From Lactobacillus sp. (lineage in GTDB: Bacteria > Bacillota > Bacilli > Lactobacillales > Lactobacillaceae), in the NCBI GenBank assembly GCA_022483245.1, contig JAKVNR010000001.1:1240001-1304000 (forward strand): 64,000 nt of DNA. The letters run 5' to 3'. This document shows positions 12,265 to 21,558 of this stretch, piece by piece. Position 1 is the stretch's first letter. Every line of letters starts with the position of its first letter. The notes beneath the pieces are model-generated. The model worked only from the letters and a program-made list of their open reading frames with translations. It made no database searches and was not told where the DNA came from. The position numbers were made by a program, and so were the translations under genes.

Positions 12265-13125
12265 GTGAATCGGATTTTGACGAAGAAATGGGTTAAACGC
12301 TTAGGTGCCCTTTTCATGGTCGCTGGTTTGGCATTTGTCCTGACTGGCTGTATGACCGGAACTGGCCAAGTGTCACATACTTCTGGCAACTGGTGGGAAC
12401 GCTACGTAGTCTACTACGTTTCGCAGTTCCTGCTCTGGCTGAGCAGATTGATGAACAACAATTATGGGATGACAATTATCGTCTTTACCATTATTGTTCG
12501 GGTCATTTTGTTACCATTAAATGCCATTTCGATTCGCAGCATGTCAAAAACACAAAAGCTGCAGCCGCAACTGGATGCTTTACGTAAGAAATACCCAGGC
12601 AAAGATGCTGAAAGCCGGCAGAAAGTGGCAGAAGAAACCAACAAGCTGTACAAGGAGGCTGGCGTCAACCCTTATACCGGTTGTTTGCCAATGTTGATTC
12701 AGCTGCCAGTTATGTATGCTCTGTATCAGGCAATTTATCGGACACCGGCTTTGCAAAATGGACACTTCTTATGGATGAACTTAGGCCGGCCTGACCAGTA
12801 TTACATTATGCCAATTCTGGCAGCAGTCTTTACTTTTGCCAGCACCTACATCAGTCAAATGTCGATGCCAAAATCATCACAGACTGGTGCTAACAAGGCT
12901 ATGCTGTGGTCAACGCCGATTATCATTGGTGTTTCAGCTATTGGAATTCAGTCAGCGATTTCGCTTTACTGGGTAATTTCCAACTTATTCCAAGTAATTC
13001 AAACCTTTATTTTGCAAAACCCGTTCAAATATCAACGCGAACAGCGTGCACAAGAAGAAGCTGAACGTGAACGTCAGCGGAAGATTAGACGGGCTTACAA
13101 GCAGATTAAGAGACATCGCAAATAA
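12265..13125 (+). CDS. yidC: Membrane protein insertase YidC (lipoprotein form)
   Basis: 286 residues from GTG 12265, which has a GAGGAA ribosome site. Inserts proteins into the cytoplasmic membrane. The N-terminus has a lipoprotein signal ending LTGC, giving the lipid-modified SpoIIIJ/OxaA type. Five membrane segments follow, with the conserved TGCLPMLIQLPVMYALY block near the middle. The C-terminus is a Lys/Arg-rich tail (IRRAYKQIKRHRK). The upstream part of a longer open frame overlaps rnpA and is not coding. The usual neighbour jag/khpB does not follow. Confidence 0.95.
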   Translation: MNRILTKKWVKRLGALFMVAGLAFVLTGCMTGTGQVSHTSGNWWERYVVYYVSQFLLWLSRLMNNNYGMTIIVFTIIVRVILLPLNAISIRSMSKTQKLQPQLDALRKKYPGKDAESRQKVAEETNKLYKEAGVNPYTGCLPMLIQLPVMYALYQAIYRTPALQNGHFLWMNLGRPDQYYIMPILAAVFTFASTYISQMSMPKSSQTGANKAMLWSTPIIIGVSAIGIQSAISLYWVISNLFQVIQTFILQNPFKYQREQRAQEEAERERQRKIRRAYKQIKRHRK

Positions 13126-13157
13126 TTTGCATTAAATTATAACTAGGCAAAGTAGTC

Positions 13158-13207
13158 AAAGTGCTTTAGCCATCATTGTCATACAGTGGTGGAGATTGCA
13201 CTTTTTT
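13158..13207 (+). terminator. Terminator between yidC and mnmE
   Basis: Long stem (AAAGTGC / GCACTTT outside, CCATCATTG / CAGTGGTGG inside with G-U pairs) followed by Ts. It ends only 26 nt before the mnmE start codon, so it may also attenuate mnmE. Confidence 0.7.
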
Positions 13208-13233
13208 GATTGAAATAAAAAGGCAGATTGCAA

Positions 13234-14619
13234 ATGACACAGGTTTTAACAGAATTTGACACGATTGCAGCAATTTCAACTCCGATTGGTGAAGGCGGAA
13301 TTTCAATTGTCCGCATGTCTGGCGAAGACGCTGTTACAATTGCCGCTAAAGTTTTTCGCGGGCCTGATTTAACTAAAGCAAAGACGCATACAATTCACTA
13401 TGGCCATATTTTTGACCCGCAAACTGGGCAAACAATTGATGAAGTTATGGTGACTATCATGCTCGCCCCGAAAACTTTCACCCGTGAAAATATTGTCGAA
13501 ATTAATTGCCACGGCGGGATTGTGGTGACTAACCATATTTTGCAGCTTTTGCTGGCTAACGGTGCGCGGATGGCTGATCCAGGTGAATTTACCAAGCGGG
13601 CTTTTGTAAATGGGCGGATTGACTTGACGCAAGCCGAATCAGTTATGGATATTGTCCGGGCAAAAACGGATAAGTCGCGGCAAGTAGCAATTAAACAACT
13701 GTCTGGTGGCCTCCGCGAGGAAATTAAGGATCTGCGGCAGGAAATTTTGAATACTTTGGCTAATGTCGAAGTTAATATCGATTATCCTGAATACGATGCT
13801 GACCAAGTAACAGCTCAGCAAATGAAGGCTACTTCGCAAGCCGTGATTGCGAAAATTGATCGCCTGCTTAAAACAGCGCAAGAAGGTAAAATTATGCGCA
13901 ATGGTCTAGCTACGGCAATTGTTGGCCGGCCAAACGTGGGCAAATCATCTCTGCTGAATTATTTGACTCAAGGCGAAAAAGCCATTGTGACCGATGTTGC
14001 TGGTACGACTAGAGATACTTTAGAAGAATATGTGTCGATTCAGGGCGTGCCGCTAGAATTGATTGATACTGCTGGCATTCACCATACAACTGATAAAGTT
14101 GAACGAATCGGTGTCGAACGGTCAAAGCAAGCTATCCAGCGGGCAGACTTGATTTTGCTGCTGCTCGATGCTAACCAAACTTTGACTCCAGAAGACCTGG
14201 CGCTTTTGGACTATACCAAGGACAAGAAGCGGATTATCATTTTGAACAAAAATGATCTGGGACAAACTTTAACGACAGCAGCCATTGCTGAAAAATACCA
14301 CAGTCCAGTGGTAACGACTTCGATTCTGCAGCAAAAGAACTTAGATGAGTTAGAAAAACTAATTAAGCAGCTTTTCTTCGCTGGTATCGAAAATTCACAT
14401 GACGAGGTTATGGTGACTAACCAGCGGCAATCTTCCCTGCTAGCGAAAGCGAAGCAGCAATTGCAAGATGTGGTGCAAGCGGTTGAAAATGGGATCCCAG
14501 TTGATATTGCCCAAATCGACTTTACTGGTGCTTGGAACACTTTAGGTGAAATTACGGGCGAAAGCGCACCGGATGAATTAATTACGCAACTCTTCAGTCA
14601 GTTTTGTTTAGGAAAGTAG
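13234..14619 (+). CDS. mnmE: tRNA modification GTPase MnmE
   Basis: 461 residues. With MnmG it makes the 5-carboxymethylaminomethyl group on wobble uridine 34. It has an N-terminal tetrahydrofolate-binding domain, a helical domain, and a G domain inserted near residues 220-380 with [25 protein letters not shown] and NKND. The C-terminus ends CLGK, the CxGK catalytic tail. ATG 13234 is used; a TTG two codons upstream is an alternative. mnmG follows after 7 nt. Confidence 0.97.
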   Translation: MTQVLTEFDTIAAISTPIGEGGISIVRMSGEDAVTIAAKVFRGPDLTKAKTHTIHYGHIFDPQTGQTIDEVMVTIMLAPKTFTRENIVEINCHGGIVVTNHILQLLLANGARMADPGEFTKRAFVNGRIDLTQAESVMDIVRAKTDKSRQVAIKQLSGGLREEIKDLRQEILNTLANVEVNIDYPEYDADQVTAQQMKATSQAVIAKIDRLLKTAQEGKIMRNGLATAIVGRPNVGKSSLLNYLTQGEKAIVTDVAGTTRDTLEEYVSIQGVPLELIDTAGIHHTTDKVERIGVERSKQAIQRADLILLLLDANQTLTPEDLALLDYTKDKKRIIILNKNDLGQTLTTAAIAEKYHSPVVTTSILQQKNLDELEKLIKQLFFAGIENSHDEVMVTNQRQSSLLAKAKQQLQDVVQAVENGIPVDIAQIDFTGAWNTLGEITGESAPDELITQLFSQFCLGK

Positions 14620-14626
14620 GTTTTTG

Positions 14627-16522
14627 ATGAAAACTTATCAATCAAGCGACTATGATGTCATTGTTGTTGGTGCCGGCCATGCTGGCTGTGAGGCTGCCTT
14701 AGCTGCGGCTCATATGGGCGAAAAAACCCTGCTGCTCACGATCGGTTTAGATATGGTAGCCTTCATGCCATGCAACCCATCAGTTGGTGGTCCTGCTAAG
14801 GGCACAGTGGTCCGTGAAATTGATGCTTTAGGCGGACAAATGGGCAAAAATATCGATGCCACTTATATTCAGATGCGGATGCTGAACACAGGTAAAGGCC
14901 CAGCTGTCCGGGCGCTGCGGGCCCAAGCTGATAAATGGCAATATCATGAGCACATGAAAGATGTCATTGAAAACACCCCGAACTTAACTTTGCGGCAGGC
15001 AGTTGCGGACAAGATTTTAGTTAAAGATGGCGTCTGCCATGGTGTGATCACCGATACTGGCGCTCATTATGAAGCTAAAAGCGTGGTCCTTTGTACAGGT
15101 ACTTCTGCGCGCGGCCGAATTATCATTGGCGAATTAACTTATTCGTCGGGACCTGACAATACAATCCCATCAATTAAACTGCCAGAAGATTTGGAAAAGC
15201 ATGGTTTTAAACTGCGCCGTTTTAAGACAGGTACACCGCCAAGAGTTAATGGCAACACTGTTGATTACTCAAAAACCGAGGAAGAACCTGGCGATAAAAC
15301 ACCTAACTTTTTCTCATTTACCAGTAAAGATCAAGATTACCTGCAAGAGCAAATTCCCTGCTGGATGACTTATACTAACGAGCATACCCATGAAATTATT
15401 CGGCAGAATTTAGACCGGGCCCCAATGTTTTCCGGCCTAATTAAGGGTGTTGGCCCCCGCTACTGCCCTTCAATTGAAGATAAAATCGTCCGGTTTGCTG
15501 ATAAAGACAAGCACCAGCTGTTCTTAGAACCTGAGGGCCGGCATACAAAAGAAGTTTATGTTGGCGACTTTTCTACTTCCATGCCAGAAGAAGTGCAGCT
15601 GAAGATGCTGCATTCAATTGCCGGTTTGGAAAAGGCTGAATTAATGCGGCCAGGCTACGCCATTGAATACGACGTGGTTGAGCCATGGCAGCTCAAGCAT
15701 ACCTTGGAAACCAAAAATATTGCCGGTTTGTTTACTGCTGGTCAAATTAACGGGACGTCTGGCTATGAAGAAGCTGCTGGGCAAGGCATTATTGCGGGGA
15801 TTAACGCGGCTTTGTCTGCTCAGGGCAAACCCGGTTTTACCCTGCAGCGGGATGAAGCTTACATTGGCGTTTTGATTGATGACTTAGTCACCAAAGGCAC
15901 GAATGAACCATATCGGCTGCTGACGAGTCGAGCAGAATACCGGCTGCTGCTGCGGCATGATAATGCTGATTTGCGGCTGACCAAGTATGGTCACCAATTA
16001 GGTCTGATTTCGGATGACCGTTACCAAAAGTTTTTAGCTAAAAAATTTGCCATTAAAGAATTGCAAGCAAGGCTGCAAACAATTACCGTCCACCCAACGC
16101 CTGAGGTACAGGAATATTTGCATGGAATTGGACAAGATAAGATGAGTGCTGGCGTTAAAGCGGAATTGTTTTTACGCCGGCCACGGGTGACAGTTGATGA
16201 TATTGCCCGTTTGACTGGTGAAGAACTTGACTATGACCGTTATGTGAAAGAGCAAGTCGAAATTACCACCAAGTATGCTGGATACATTAAAAAAGAAGAA
16301 ATTCAAGTTGCCCGTCTGCACCGGCAAGAAGCCAAAAAAATCCCAGCTGACATTGATTACGATCAAATTGATGGTCTGGCTACAGAAGCCCGGCAAAAGT
16401 TTGCCAAAATTCGGCCAGAATCACTTGCGCAAGCTGAGCGTATTTCTGGTGTTAATCCGGCTGACCTGGCCATCCTGTCGGTATATATCCAACAAGGCAA
16501 ATATCAACGCAAGCAAAAGTAG
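14627..16522 (+). CDS. mnmG: tRNA uridine 34 modification enzyme MnmG
   Basis: 631 residues. FAD-dependent partner of MnmE. The FAD-binding motif is [14 protein letters not shown] at the N-terminus. The family signature [17 protein letters not shown] follows, then a second FAD signature [16 protein letters not shown] near residue 370. The C-terminal helical domain binds MnmE and tRNA. ATG 14627 is used (TTG 14624 is possible). The stop codon overlaps a parS-like palindrome. The usual downstream genes rsmG, noc, parA and parB are not here. Confidence 0.97.
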   Translation: MKTYQSSDYDVIVVGAGHAGCEAALAAAHMGEKTLLLTIGLDMVAFMPCNPSVGGPAKGTVVREIDALGGQMGKNIDATYIQMRMLNTGKGPAVRALRAQADKWQYHEHMKDVIENTPNLTLRQAVADKILVKDGVCHGVITDTGAHYEAKSVVLCTGTSARGRIIIGELTYSSGPDNTIPSIKLPEDLEKHGFKLRRFKTGTPPRVNGNTVDYSKTEEEPGDKTPNFFSFTSKDQDYLQEQIPCWMTYTNEHTHEIIRQNLDRAPMFSGLIKGVGPRYCPSIEDKIVRFADKDKHQLFLEPEGRHTKEVYVGDFSTSMPEEVQLKMLHSIAGLEKAELMRPGYAIEYDVVEPWQLKHTLETKNIAGLFTAGQINGTSGYEEAAGQGIIAGINAALSAQGKPGFTLQRDEAYIGVLIDDLVTKGTNEPYRLLTSRAEYRLLLRHDNADLRLTKYGHQLGLISDDRYQKFLAKKFAIKELQARLQTITVHPTPEVQEYLHGIGQDKMSAGVKAELFLRRPRVTVDDIARLTGEELDYDRYVKEQVEITTKYAGYIKKEEIQVARLHRQEAKKIPADIDYDQIDGLATEARQKFAKIRPESLAQAERISGVNPADLAILSVYIQQGKYQRKQK

Positions 16523-16536
16523 TTTCACGTGAAACT
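16521..16536. other. parS: parS-like centromere site 1
   Basis: AGTTTCACGTGAAACT: a perfect 16-bp palindrome that matches the ParB site consensus TGTTTCACGTGAAACA at the 14 central positions. It overlaps the mnmG stop codon and lies about 5 kb from oriC, where parS sites cluster in Firmicutes. Confidence 0.8.
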
Positions 16537-16540
16537 GACT

Positions 16541-16595
16541 TTGTTTAATTGGTCAAAAGAGTATAGAATTTTGAAGTGGAATAAGTGACCAATTA
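16541..16595 (+). promoter_or_regulatory. gnd promoter framed by a 10-bp inverted repeat
   Basis: -35 TTGTTT at 16541-16546, 17-nt spacer, -10 TAGAAT at 16564-16569. A perfect inverted repeat TAATTGGTCA (16546-16555) / TGACCAATTA (16586-16595) has its left arm in the spacer and its right arm downstream of the expected start. This fits a repressor operator pair, or a leader hairpin just before the ribosome site. Confidence 0.5.
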
Positions 16596-16607
16596 GTGGA
16601 GGTATTT

Positions 16608-17996
16608 ATGCAACAATTTGGTGTCATTGGCTTATCCGTGATGGGCAAGAACTTAGCCCTGAATATTCGTCATCATGGCTTTTCGGTTGCTGGTTACAGC
16701 ATCGACAAGCCAGAAGTTGATGCTTTTGCCAAGTATCAAGATGATAAACTCAAACCAACTTATAGTTGGCAAGAATTCGTTGATTCACTGGAAAAACCGC
16801 GGAAGATTTTAATTCAAATCATGGCGGGCAAACCAGTTGATGAAACTTTGAAGAAGCTGCTTCCTTTGCTAGATGCTGGCGATATTTTAATTGATGGCGG
16901 CAACTCTAATTTTCATGATACTGCTCGCCGCTATCATGAAATGGAGCAGCATGGCATTCACTTCATCGGTATGGGCGTGTCCGGCGGTGAACAAGGCGCG
17001 CTGAATGGACCAGCTTTGATGCCTGGCGGGGATGAAGCAGCTTACCGTGAAGTTGCTCCGATTTTAGAAGCAATTGCCGCCAAGACTGACGATGGCCGTC
17101 CTTGCGTGAGCTATATTGGGCCTGAAAGCAGTGGTCACTATGTGAAAATGGTTCATAACGGCATTGAGTATGGGATCATGGAAGTCATTTGCGAAATCTA
17201 TGACATCATGCGCAAGGTTGGTGACTACAGCAATAAGCAAATGTCGATGATGTTTGACTTATGGAACCAAGGCGACTTGCACAGCTATTTGGTCGAAATT
17301 ACGGCCAAGGTGCTCAAGCAAAAAGATAACCTGACGAGTGGTGATATCGTCGATAAAATCTTGAATGTTGCTTCTTACAAAGGTACGGGTAACTGGATGC
17401 TTGAGGATGCTATCCGTTTGGGAACGCCAATTAGCGTGACGGCAGAAGCAGTTTTAAGCCGGTTTATGTCAAAAGCTTCGTTTAAAGACGGGCGCGAATA
17501 CCGGCTTGACTCAACAATTGCTTTTCCAAAGTTAGCCGAAGACCTAGAAGCTTCCTTGCTGCTTGCTCAAGCTGTTAGCTATGCGCAAGGTTTTGACCAA
17601 TTGCGGATGGCGGCTGCTCAATATAATTGGCAGCTTCACTACCCTGCTATCGCTCAAAACTGGGAAGCTGGCTGCATTATTCGTTCGTTGACTTTACAAA
17701 AAATTGAACAAACGTATCGCGATGAAGGCAACCTGGCTAACTTGTTCAAGGCACCAGTTTTCCGCAAGCTGATGAATAATAACTTGCAAGCACTGCGTGA
17801 GGTTTTGCAAATTGCCTTGCAAGCTCATATTCCAACGCCAGCTTTGAGTGCGGCGCGCAATTATTTAGATTCTATTTTCAATCCAAGCTTGCCGGCCAAC
17901 TTGCTACAGGCACAGCGCGATTACTTTGGCGCTCATACTTATCAGCGTAATGACCGTCCGGGTACTTTCCACACTGAGTGGTACCACGAAGCATAA
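16608..17996 (+). CDS. gnd: 6-phosphogluconate dehydrogenase, decarboxylating
   Basis: 462 residues from ATG 16608 (ribosome site GTGGAGG). Oxidises 6-phosphogluconate to ribulose 5-phosphate with release of CO2 and reduced cofactor. The nucleotide-binding motif is GLSVMGKNLAL; then come GVSGGEQGAL and the catalytic stretch GHYVKMVHNGIEYG. The C-terminal tail HTYQRNDRPGTFHTEW is typical. It forms a single-gene unit with its own promoter and terminator. Confidence 0.97.
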   Translation: MQQFGVIGLSVMGKNLALNIRHHGFSVAGYSIDKPEVDAFAKYQDDKLKPTYSWQEFVDSLEKPRKILIQIMAGKPVDETLKKLLPLLDAGDILIDGGNSNFHDTARRYHEMEQHGIHFIGMGVSGGEQGALNGPALMPGGDEAAYREVAPILEAIAAKTDDGRPCVSYIGPESSGHYVKMVHNGIEYGIMEVICEIYDIMRKVGDYSNKQMSMMFDLWNQGDLHSYLVEITAKVLKQKDNLTSGDIVDKILNVASYKGTGNWMLEDAIRLGTPISVTAEAVLSRFMSKASFKDGREYRLDSTIAFPKLAEDLEASLLLAQAVSYAQGFDQLRMAAAQYNWQLHYPAIAQNWEAGCIIRSLTLQKIEQTYRDEGNLANLFKAPVFRKLMNNNLQALREVLQIALQAHIPTPALSAARNYLDSIFNPSLPANLLQAQRDYFGAHTYQRNDRPGTFHTEWYHEA

Positions 17997-17999
17997 GCA

Positions 18000-18026
18000 A
18001 AAAGCCGCCAATTTGACGGCTTTTTT
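18000..18026 (+). terminator. Terminator after gnd
   Basis: Stem AAGCCG / CGGCTT with a short internal mismatch, followed by six Ts. The left side is A-rich, so it may work in both directions. Confidence 0.8.
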
Positions 18027-18048
18027 GATTTAAGAAAAGAAGTTCAAG

Positions 18049-19569
18049 GTGAAAAAGAAGCAATTTGCCAGTCTAGGTTTAACTGTCCAGGCATTAATTG
18101 TTGGCGCAATTACTGGTGTAGTCGTTAGCCTCTTTCGCTGGCTCATTATGCTAAGTCAGCGCGGCTACCGCAAGTTGATCATGCGGAGTCACCAGCAGCT
18201 GTGGTGGCTGTTAGTGGTTTTGGTTTTGCTGGTGACAGCGGGCGTACTAGCAGGTTTGTTAGTCAAGCAAGAACCGCATGTGTCAGGCTCAGGCATCCCT
18301 GAGGTTGAGCTGCAGCTGCAAGGAAAACTGCAGCTGCATTGGTGGCCAATTTTACGCAATAAATTCATCGGCGGCGTCTTGTCGATTGGGTCAGGTTTGT
18401 TTTTGGGCCGAGAAGGCCCGTCGATCCAGCTGGGTGCAAGTATTGGCGATGGTGTAGGTCAGCTTTTCAAAGATTCGCAAACTAACCGGCGGTTAATGCT
18501 GGCTAGTGGTGCGGCTAGCGGACTAGCTGCAGCCTTTAATGCCCCACTGGGTGGGACCATGTTTATTTTGGAAGAAGTCTTTCATAACTTTTCCCCGCGG
18601 GTGTGGATTAATGCTTTGGCTGGGGCCTTGATGGCCAACTTTGTGACCAGCAATTTGTTTGGCCTCAAGCCAGTGTTAAACCTGCCTGAAGTACGCAGTT
18701 TTCCGCTGCATTTGTACTGGCACCTGCTCATTTTAGGCGTCTTGCTCGGCGTACTCAGCTGGGTTTATCAATGGGCACTTCTGCACGGCACGCTGATTTA
18801 TGAAAAAATCAAATTCCTGCCGCGCTGGCTTGATGGTATCTTGCCGATGATTTTGCTGGTCCCGATTGCTTACTTTGCGCCAAATGATTTAGGCGGCGGG
18901 AATAATTTGATTGTCGGCTGGCAGAATAAAGACACGCTGTGGCTGCTGGCTGCCTTATTCTTGCTGCGGTTTGTTTTTTCGATTTTTTCATATGATTCAG
19001 GTTTGCCTGGCGGCATCTTTTTACCGATTTTGACACTCGGTGCAATCGTTGGTGCTTTGTATGGGATGGCGATGTGGAAATTAGGTCTTTTGCCGCAAAA
19101 TTTGATCGTCAATTTGATCATTTTTGCCATGACTGGGTATTTTGCAGGGATTGTTCGGTCACCATTTACAGGCATTTTGCTGTTAGCGGAAATGGTGGGT
19201 TCATTGTTTTTCCTGATGCCATTAGCTGTTGTAGCTTTGGTCGCTTTCTTAGTTGATGATTTATTAGGCGGCAAGCCAATTTACGAAAGTTTGGCAGCTA
19301 AGCAGCACCCGCAAGACCAGGGATGTTTAACTGGCCAAGCTGATCAATTAACAGTGACAGTGTATGCTAATAGCAAGTTTGTTGGTAAAACCGTCAGTCA
19401 AATTAATTGGCCTGATCGGACATTGCTGAAGCTGATCCAGCGCGGGTCAGAAAAAATTATTCCTCACGGCAGCACGCCGCTGCAAGCCGGCGATTTACTA
19501 GTGCTAGAATTAGACAGCGGCCAGCGGGCGCAAGTTTTCGATGCCCTTAGGCACTTGCAAGGCAGCTGA
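18049..19569 (+). CDS. ClC family chloride channel / H+-Cl- exchanger with RCK C-terminal domain
   Basis: 506 residues from GTG 18049. Hydrophobic ClC core with the selectivity motifs GSGIPEVE (80-87) and GREGPSIQ (120-127, containing the gating glutamate E122), then GGIFLP. The last ~75 residues form a TrkA-C (RCK_C) domain (VTVYANSKFVGKTVSQI...GDLLVLELDSGQRAQVF), which in this family binds ligands such as c-di-AMP or other nucleotides. E122 suggests an exchanger type. Single-gene unit. Possible roles are acid resistance or fluoride/chloride handling, which the sequence cannot settle. Confidence 0.9.
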   Translation: MKKKQFASLGLTVQALIVGAITGVVVSLFRWLIMLSQRGYRKLIMRSHQQLWWLLVVLVLLVTAGVLAGLLVKQEPHVSGSGIPEVELQLQGKLQLHWWPILRNKFIGGVLSIGSGLFLGREGPSIQLGASIGDGVGQLFKDSQTNRRLMLASGAASGLAAAFNAPLGGTMFILEEVFHNFSPRVWINALAGALMANFVTSNLFGLKPVLNLPEVRSFPLHLYWHLLILGVLLGVLSWVYQWALLHGTLIYEKIKFLPRWLDGILPMILLVPIAYFAPNDLGGGNNLIVGWQNKDTLWLLAALFLLRFVFSIFSYDSGLPGGIFLPILTLGAIVGALYGMAMWKLGLLPQNLIVNLIIFAMTGYFAGIVRSPFTGILLLAEMVGSLFFLMPLAVVALVAFLVDDLLGGKPIYESLAAKQHPQDQGCLTGQADQLTVTVYANSKFVGKTVSQINWPDRTLLKLIQRGSEKIIPHGSTPLQAGDLLVLELDSGQRAQVFDALRHLQGS

Positions 19570-19583
19570 TTAAAGAACAAACA

Positions 19584-19611
19584 AAAAAGCTTCCCGATTG
19601 GGAAGCTTTTT
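19584..19611 (+). terminator. Bidirectional terminator between ClC gene and hydroxyacyl-CoA dehydrogenase
   Basis: Perfect 12-bp stem AAAAAGCTTCCC / GGGAAGCTTTTT with loop GATT, placed between two convergent genes. Confidence 0.85.
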
Positions 19612-19624
19612 GCGTGGAATGAAT

Positions 19625-20506
19625 TTAAGGTTTTAAGAAGTTAGGATCTTCGTAAGCCGGGTGCGGGTATTTGTAGAAGCCTTCACCAGCCAAAGCACCA
19701 GTGTGACCAGCATCAATCATGGCCTTCAATTTGCCAGCAATGATCTTAGCAGCTGGGTTCTTGTCAGCCTGTGAGCTAGAAATGGCATAAGCGGTCCGTA
19801 AACCAATTGCGTCCAGTGACATGAATGGCCCCATTGGCGCGCCAGATGCTTTCATCCAATCCTTATCAATAGTTTGGTAATCGGCCACGCCGCTAGCCCA
19901 CAGCCAGAGGGCTGAGTTTAAGTATGGGATGGACAAGGCGTTCATGATGTAGCCAGGGTTTTCTTTGTTCAGTTTGATCGGCAGCATCTTGATGCGTTTA
20001 GCAAAATCAACGACTTCTTCGATCACTTCTGGTTTAGTTGCTGGCGTGCCTACAATTTCAGCTGCGTTGAAAATCCAAATATGGTTAGCAAAGTGCATGT
20101 GCAGGAAGCGCTCAGGATGATCAACAAATTTAACTAATTGACTTGGCAAAAAAGTCGATGAGTTGCTGGCGATAATTGTGTCAGGACTGACATGCTTCAT
20201 TAACTCAGTATAGAATTTTTCTTTTAATTCCATACTTTCTGGTACAGCTTCAATAATGTAATCAGTCTTGAATGGCTTGTCCCAGTCATTCGTGATCATC
20301 TTGATGTTGTCCATGGCAGCTTGAATTTGCTCATCAGTGGCATGTAAGTCGTGCTTGTAAAGCGGCTTTAAGGCAGCTAACCGTTTAGTGGCCCGCTCTG
20401 GGTGCGGATTCCAAATATTAACAGGGATGCCGCAAAAAGCGGTCTGAAAGGCAATTTGGCTACCCAGCGTCCCGGCGCCAGCAATCGTTAAACTTTTAAT
20501 AGGCAT
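19625..20506 (-). CDS. 3-hydroxyacyl-CoA dehydrogenase family protein
   Basis: 293 residues, the length of single-function 3-hydroxybutyryl-CoA dehydrogenases. The N-terminal NAD motif is GAGTLGSQ and the C-terminal dimerisation domain is present. The usual HFFNP active-site segment reads HFANHIW, so the histidine is kept but the following Asn-Pro context differs. The true substrate may therefore not be a standard acyl-CoA. It lies 87 nt after the acetoacetate-decarboxylase-like gene and probably acts with it. A 14-bp motif in that gap (20549-20562) recurs upstream of the nitroreductase gene. Confidence 0.85.
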   Translation of the reverse strand: MPIKSLTIAGAGTLGSQIAFQTAFCGIPVNIWNPHPERATKRLAALKPLYKHDLHATDEQIQAAMDNIKMITNDWDKPFKTDYIIEAVPESMELKEKFYTELMKHVSPDTIIASNSSTFLPSQLVKFVDHPERFLHMHFANHIWIFNAAEIVGTPATKPEVIEEVVDFAKRIKMLPIKLNKENPGYIMNALSIPYLNSALWLWASGVADYQTIDKDWMKASGAPMGPFMSLDAIGLRTAYAISSSQADKNPAAKIIAGKLKAMIDAGHTGALAGEGFYKYPHPAYEDPNFLKP

Positions 20507-20548
20507 AATGATGACTCCTTAACTAATAATTACAATCGAGATCAAAGG

Positions 20549-20562
20549 TGGAAGTGGTTTCT
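20549..20562. promoter_or_regulatory. Operator candidate, copy 1 (upstream of hydroxyacyl-CoA dehydrogenase)
   Basis: TGGAAGTGGTTTCT, identical over all 14 bases to 22930-22943. It has GAA...TTC dyad character. Candidate binding site for the PucR-type regulator at 21559. Confidence 0.5.
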
Positions 20563-20593
20563 CAATTGAATGTGGCTAATTAAAAATTCTAGT

Positions 20594-21421
20594 TTATTCG
20601 TTCAGCATAGCCCGGTCATAGTTGCCTGTAATCAGGTATGGGGCGACTTTAGCTGGGTCAAGTTTTTGCAAATGCAAGGTTTGATGCATAATCGATGATT
20701 TAACTTGGTACCAAGCAGCACCAATTGGTTTAGCGACTACTAGCTCGTCAAATGGGTCGTCTTCGCTAGAAGCTAAGTTAAGTTTTAGTGAGCCTGGTAC
20801 CAGCTTAATTGTGATGGCTTTACTCAAAGTAGCAACCAATTCAGTATTTACGAATGAGTTAGAACCGTCTTCATTTTGGTTAACTCCGTAGTTGATAAAG
20901 AAACTAGCTGTTTCGGCTGGCTCACCTAATTTACCAGCTGCTTGGCCTAAGATTTGTTGGGCTGCGGCAGCATCATTTGGCGCACCCGCCTGCCAGTTTA
21001 AGTCGAGTAATTTAACGCCGTGGCGGACAATTTCAGCATGAATTGCTTGATCAGATTGTTCAAAGACAATCTTGTCAGCTAATTTCTTTGGCATGCTGGC
21101 TCCATCACGGCCGGCGATCATGGCTTCTTCAGCGCCCTCGCCGCTCAGCAGCAAACTGAACGGGTAAGCACCAACGATCTTGCCAAATTTGACCATTGCA
21201 TAAAGTACGGCTTCGTAATACGGCTTAGCAAAGGTAGGCTTGCCCATATAAGTTACATAGCCAGCAACGATTGGCGCAACAACCTCTAACGGTGCTGGCA
21301 CTAATTTAGCGAGGACCTTAGGGTCAGTTGCATAAGCAAACATGACCCCGTTTTGATCCTGCATGTTGGGATTGTTTAAAAACTTTTTGACGTCTTCGGC
21401 AGAAGAAAGATAACTTGCCAT
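20594..21421 (-). CDS. Acetoacetate decarboxylase family protein
   Basis: 275 residues. Acetoacetate decarboxylase forms a Schiff base with a lysine in a GREIxGFPKK-like motif. Here the matching stretch is AGRDGASMPKKLADKI (about residues 95-110), so the lysine pair is kept. An AAGGAGG ribosome site precedes ATG 21421. It is divergent from a PucR-type regulator and upstream of a hydroxyacyl-CoA dehydrogenase, which suggests handling of beta-keto acids. The exact substrate is unknown. The leader can fold over its ribosome site (21434-21470). Confidence 0.8.
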   Translation of the reverse strand: MASYLSSAEDVKKFLNNPNMQDQNGVMFAYATDPKVLAKLVPAPLEVVAPIVAGYVTYMGKPTFAKPYYEAVLYAMVKFGKIVGAYPFSLLLSGEGAEEAMIAGRDGASMPKKLADKIVFEQSDQAIHAEIVRHGVKLLDLNWQAGAPNDAAAAQQILGQAAGKLGEPAETASFFINYGVNQNEDGSNSFVNTELVATLSKAITIKLVPGSLKLNLASSEDDPFDELVVAKPIGAAWYQVKSSIMHQTLHLQKLDPAKVAPYLITGNYDRAMLNE

Positions 21422-21433
21422 TGTTTTAGCCTC

Positions 21434-21470
21434 CTTAGCTAAAATAATTGAATTCTTAATTCAAGCTAAG
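21434..21470. promoter_or_regulatory. Nested palindrome in the leader of the acetoacetate-decarboxylase-like gene
   Basis: Inner arms TTGAATT / AATTCAA (3-nt loop) and outer arms CTTAGCT / AGCTAAG. On the minus strand the outer arm abuts the GGAGG ribosome site. It could be an operator or a translation-controlling hairpin. Confidence 0.5.
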
Positions 21471-21558
21471 AATAGCATTTTGTGAGATAATGAACATGAA
21501 TAGACGCACAATATTTTTGGCAAATTTTGGCTAATATGCACAAAGAGGCCGATGAAAA

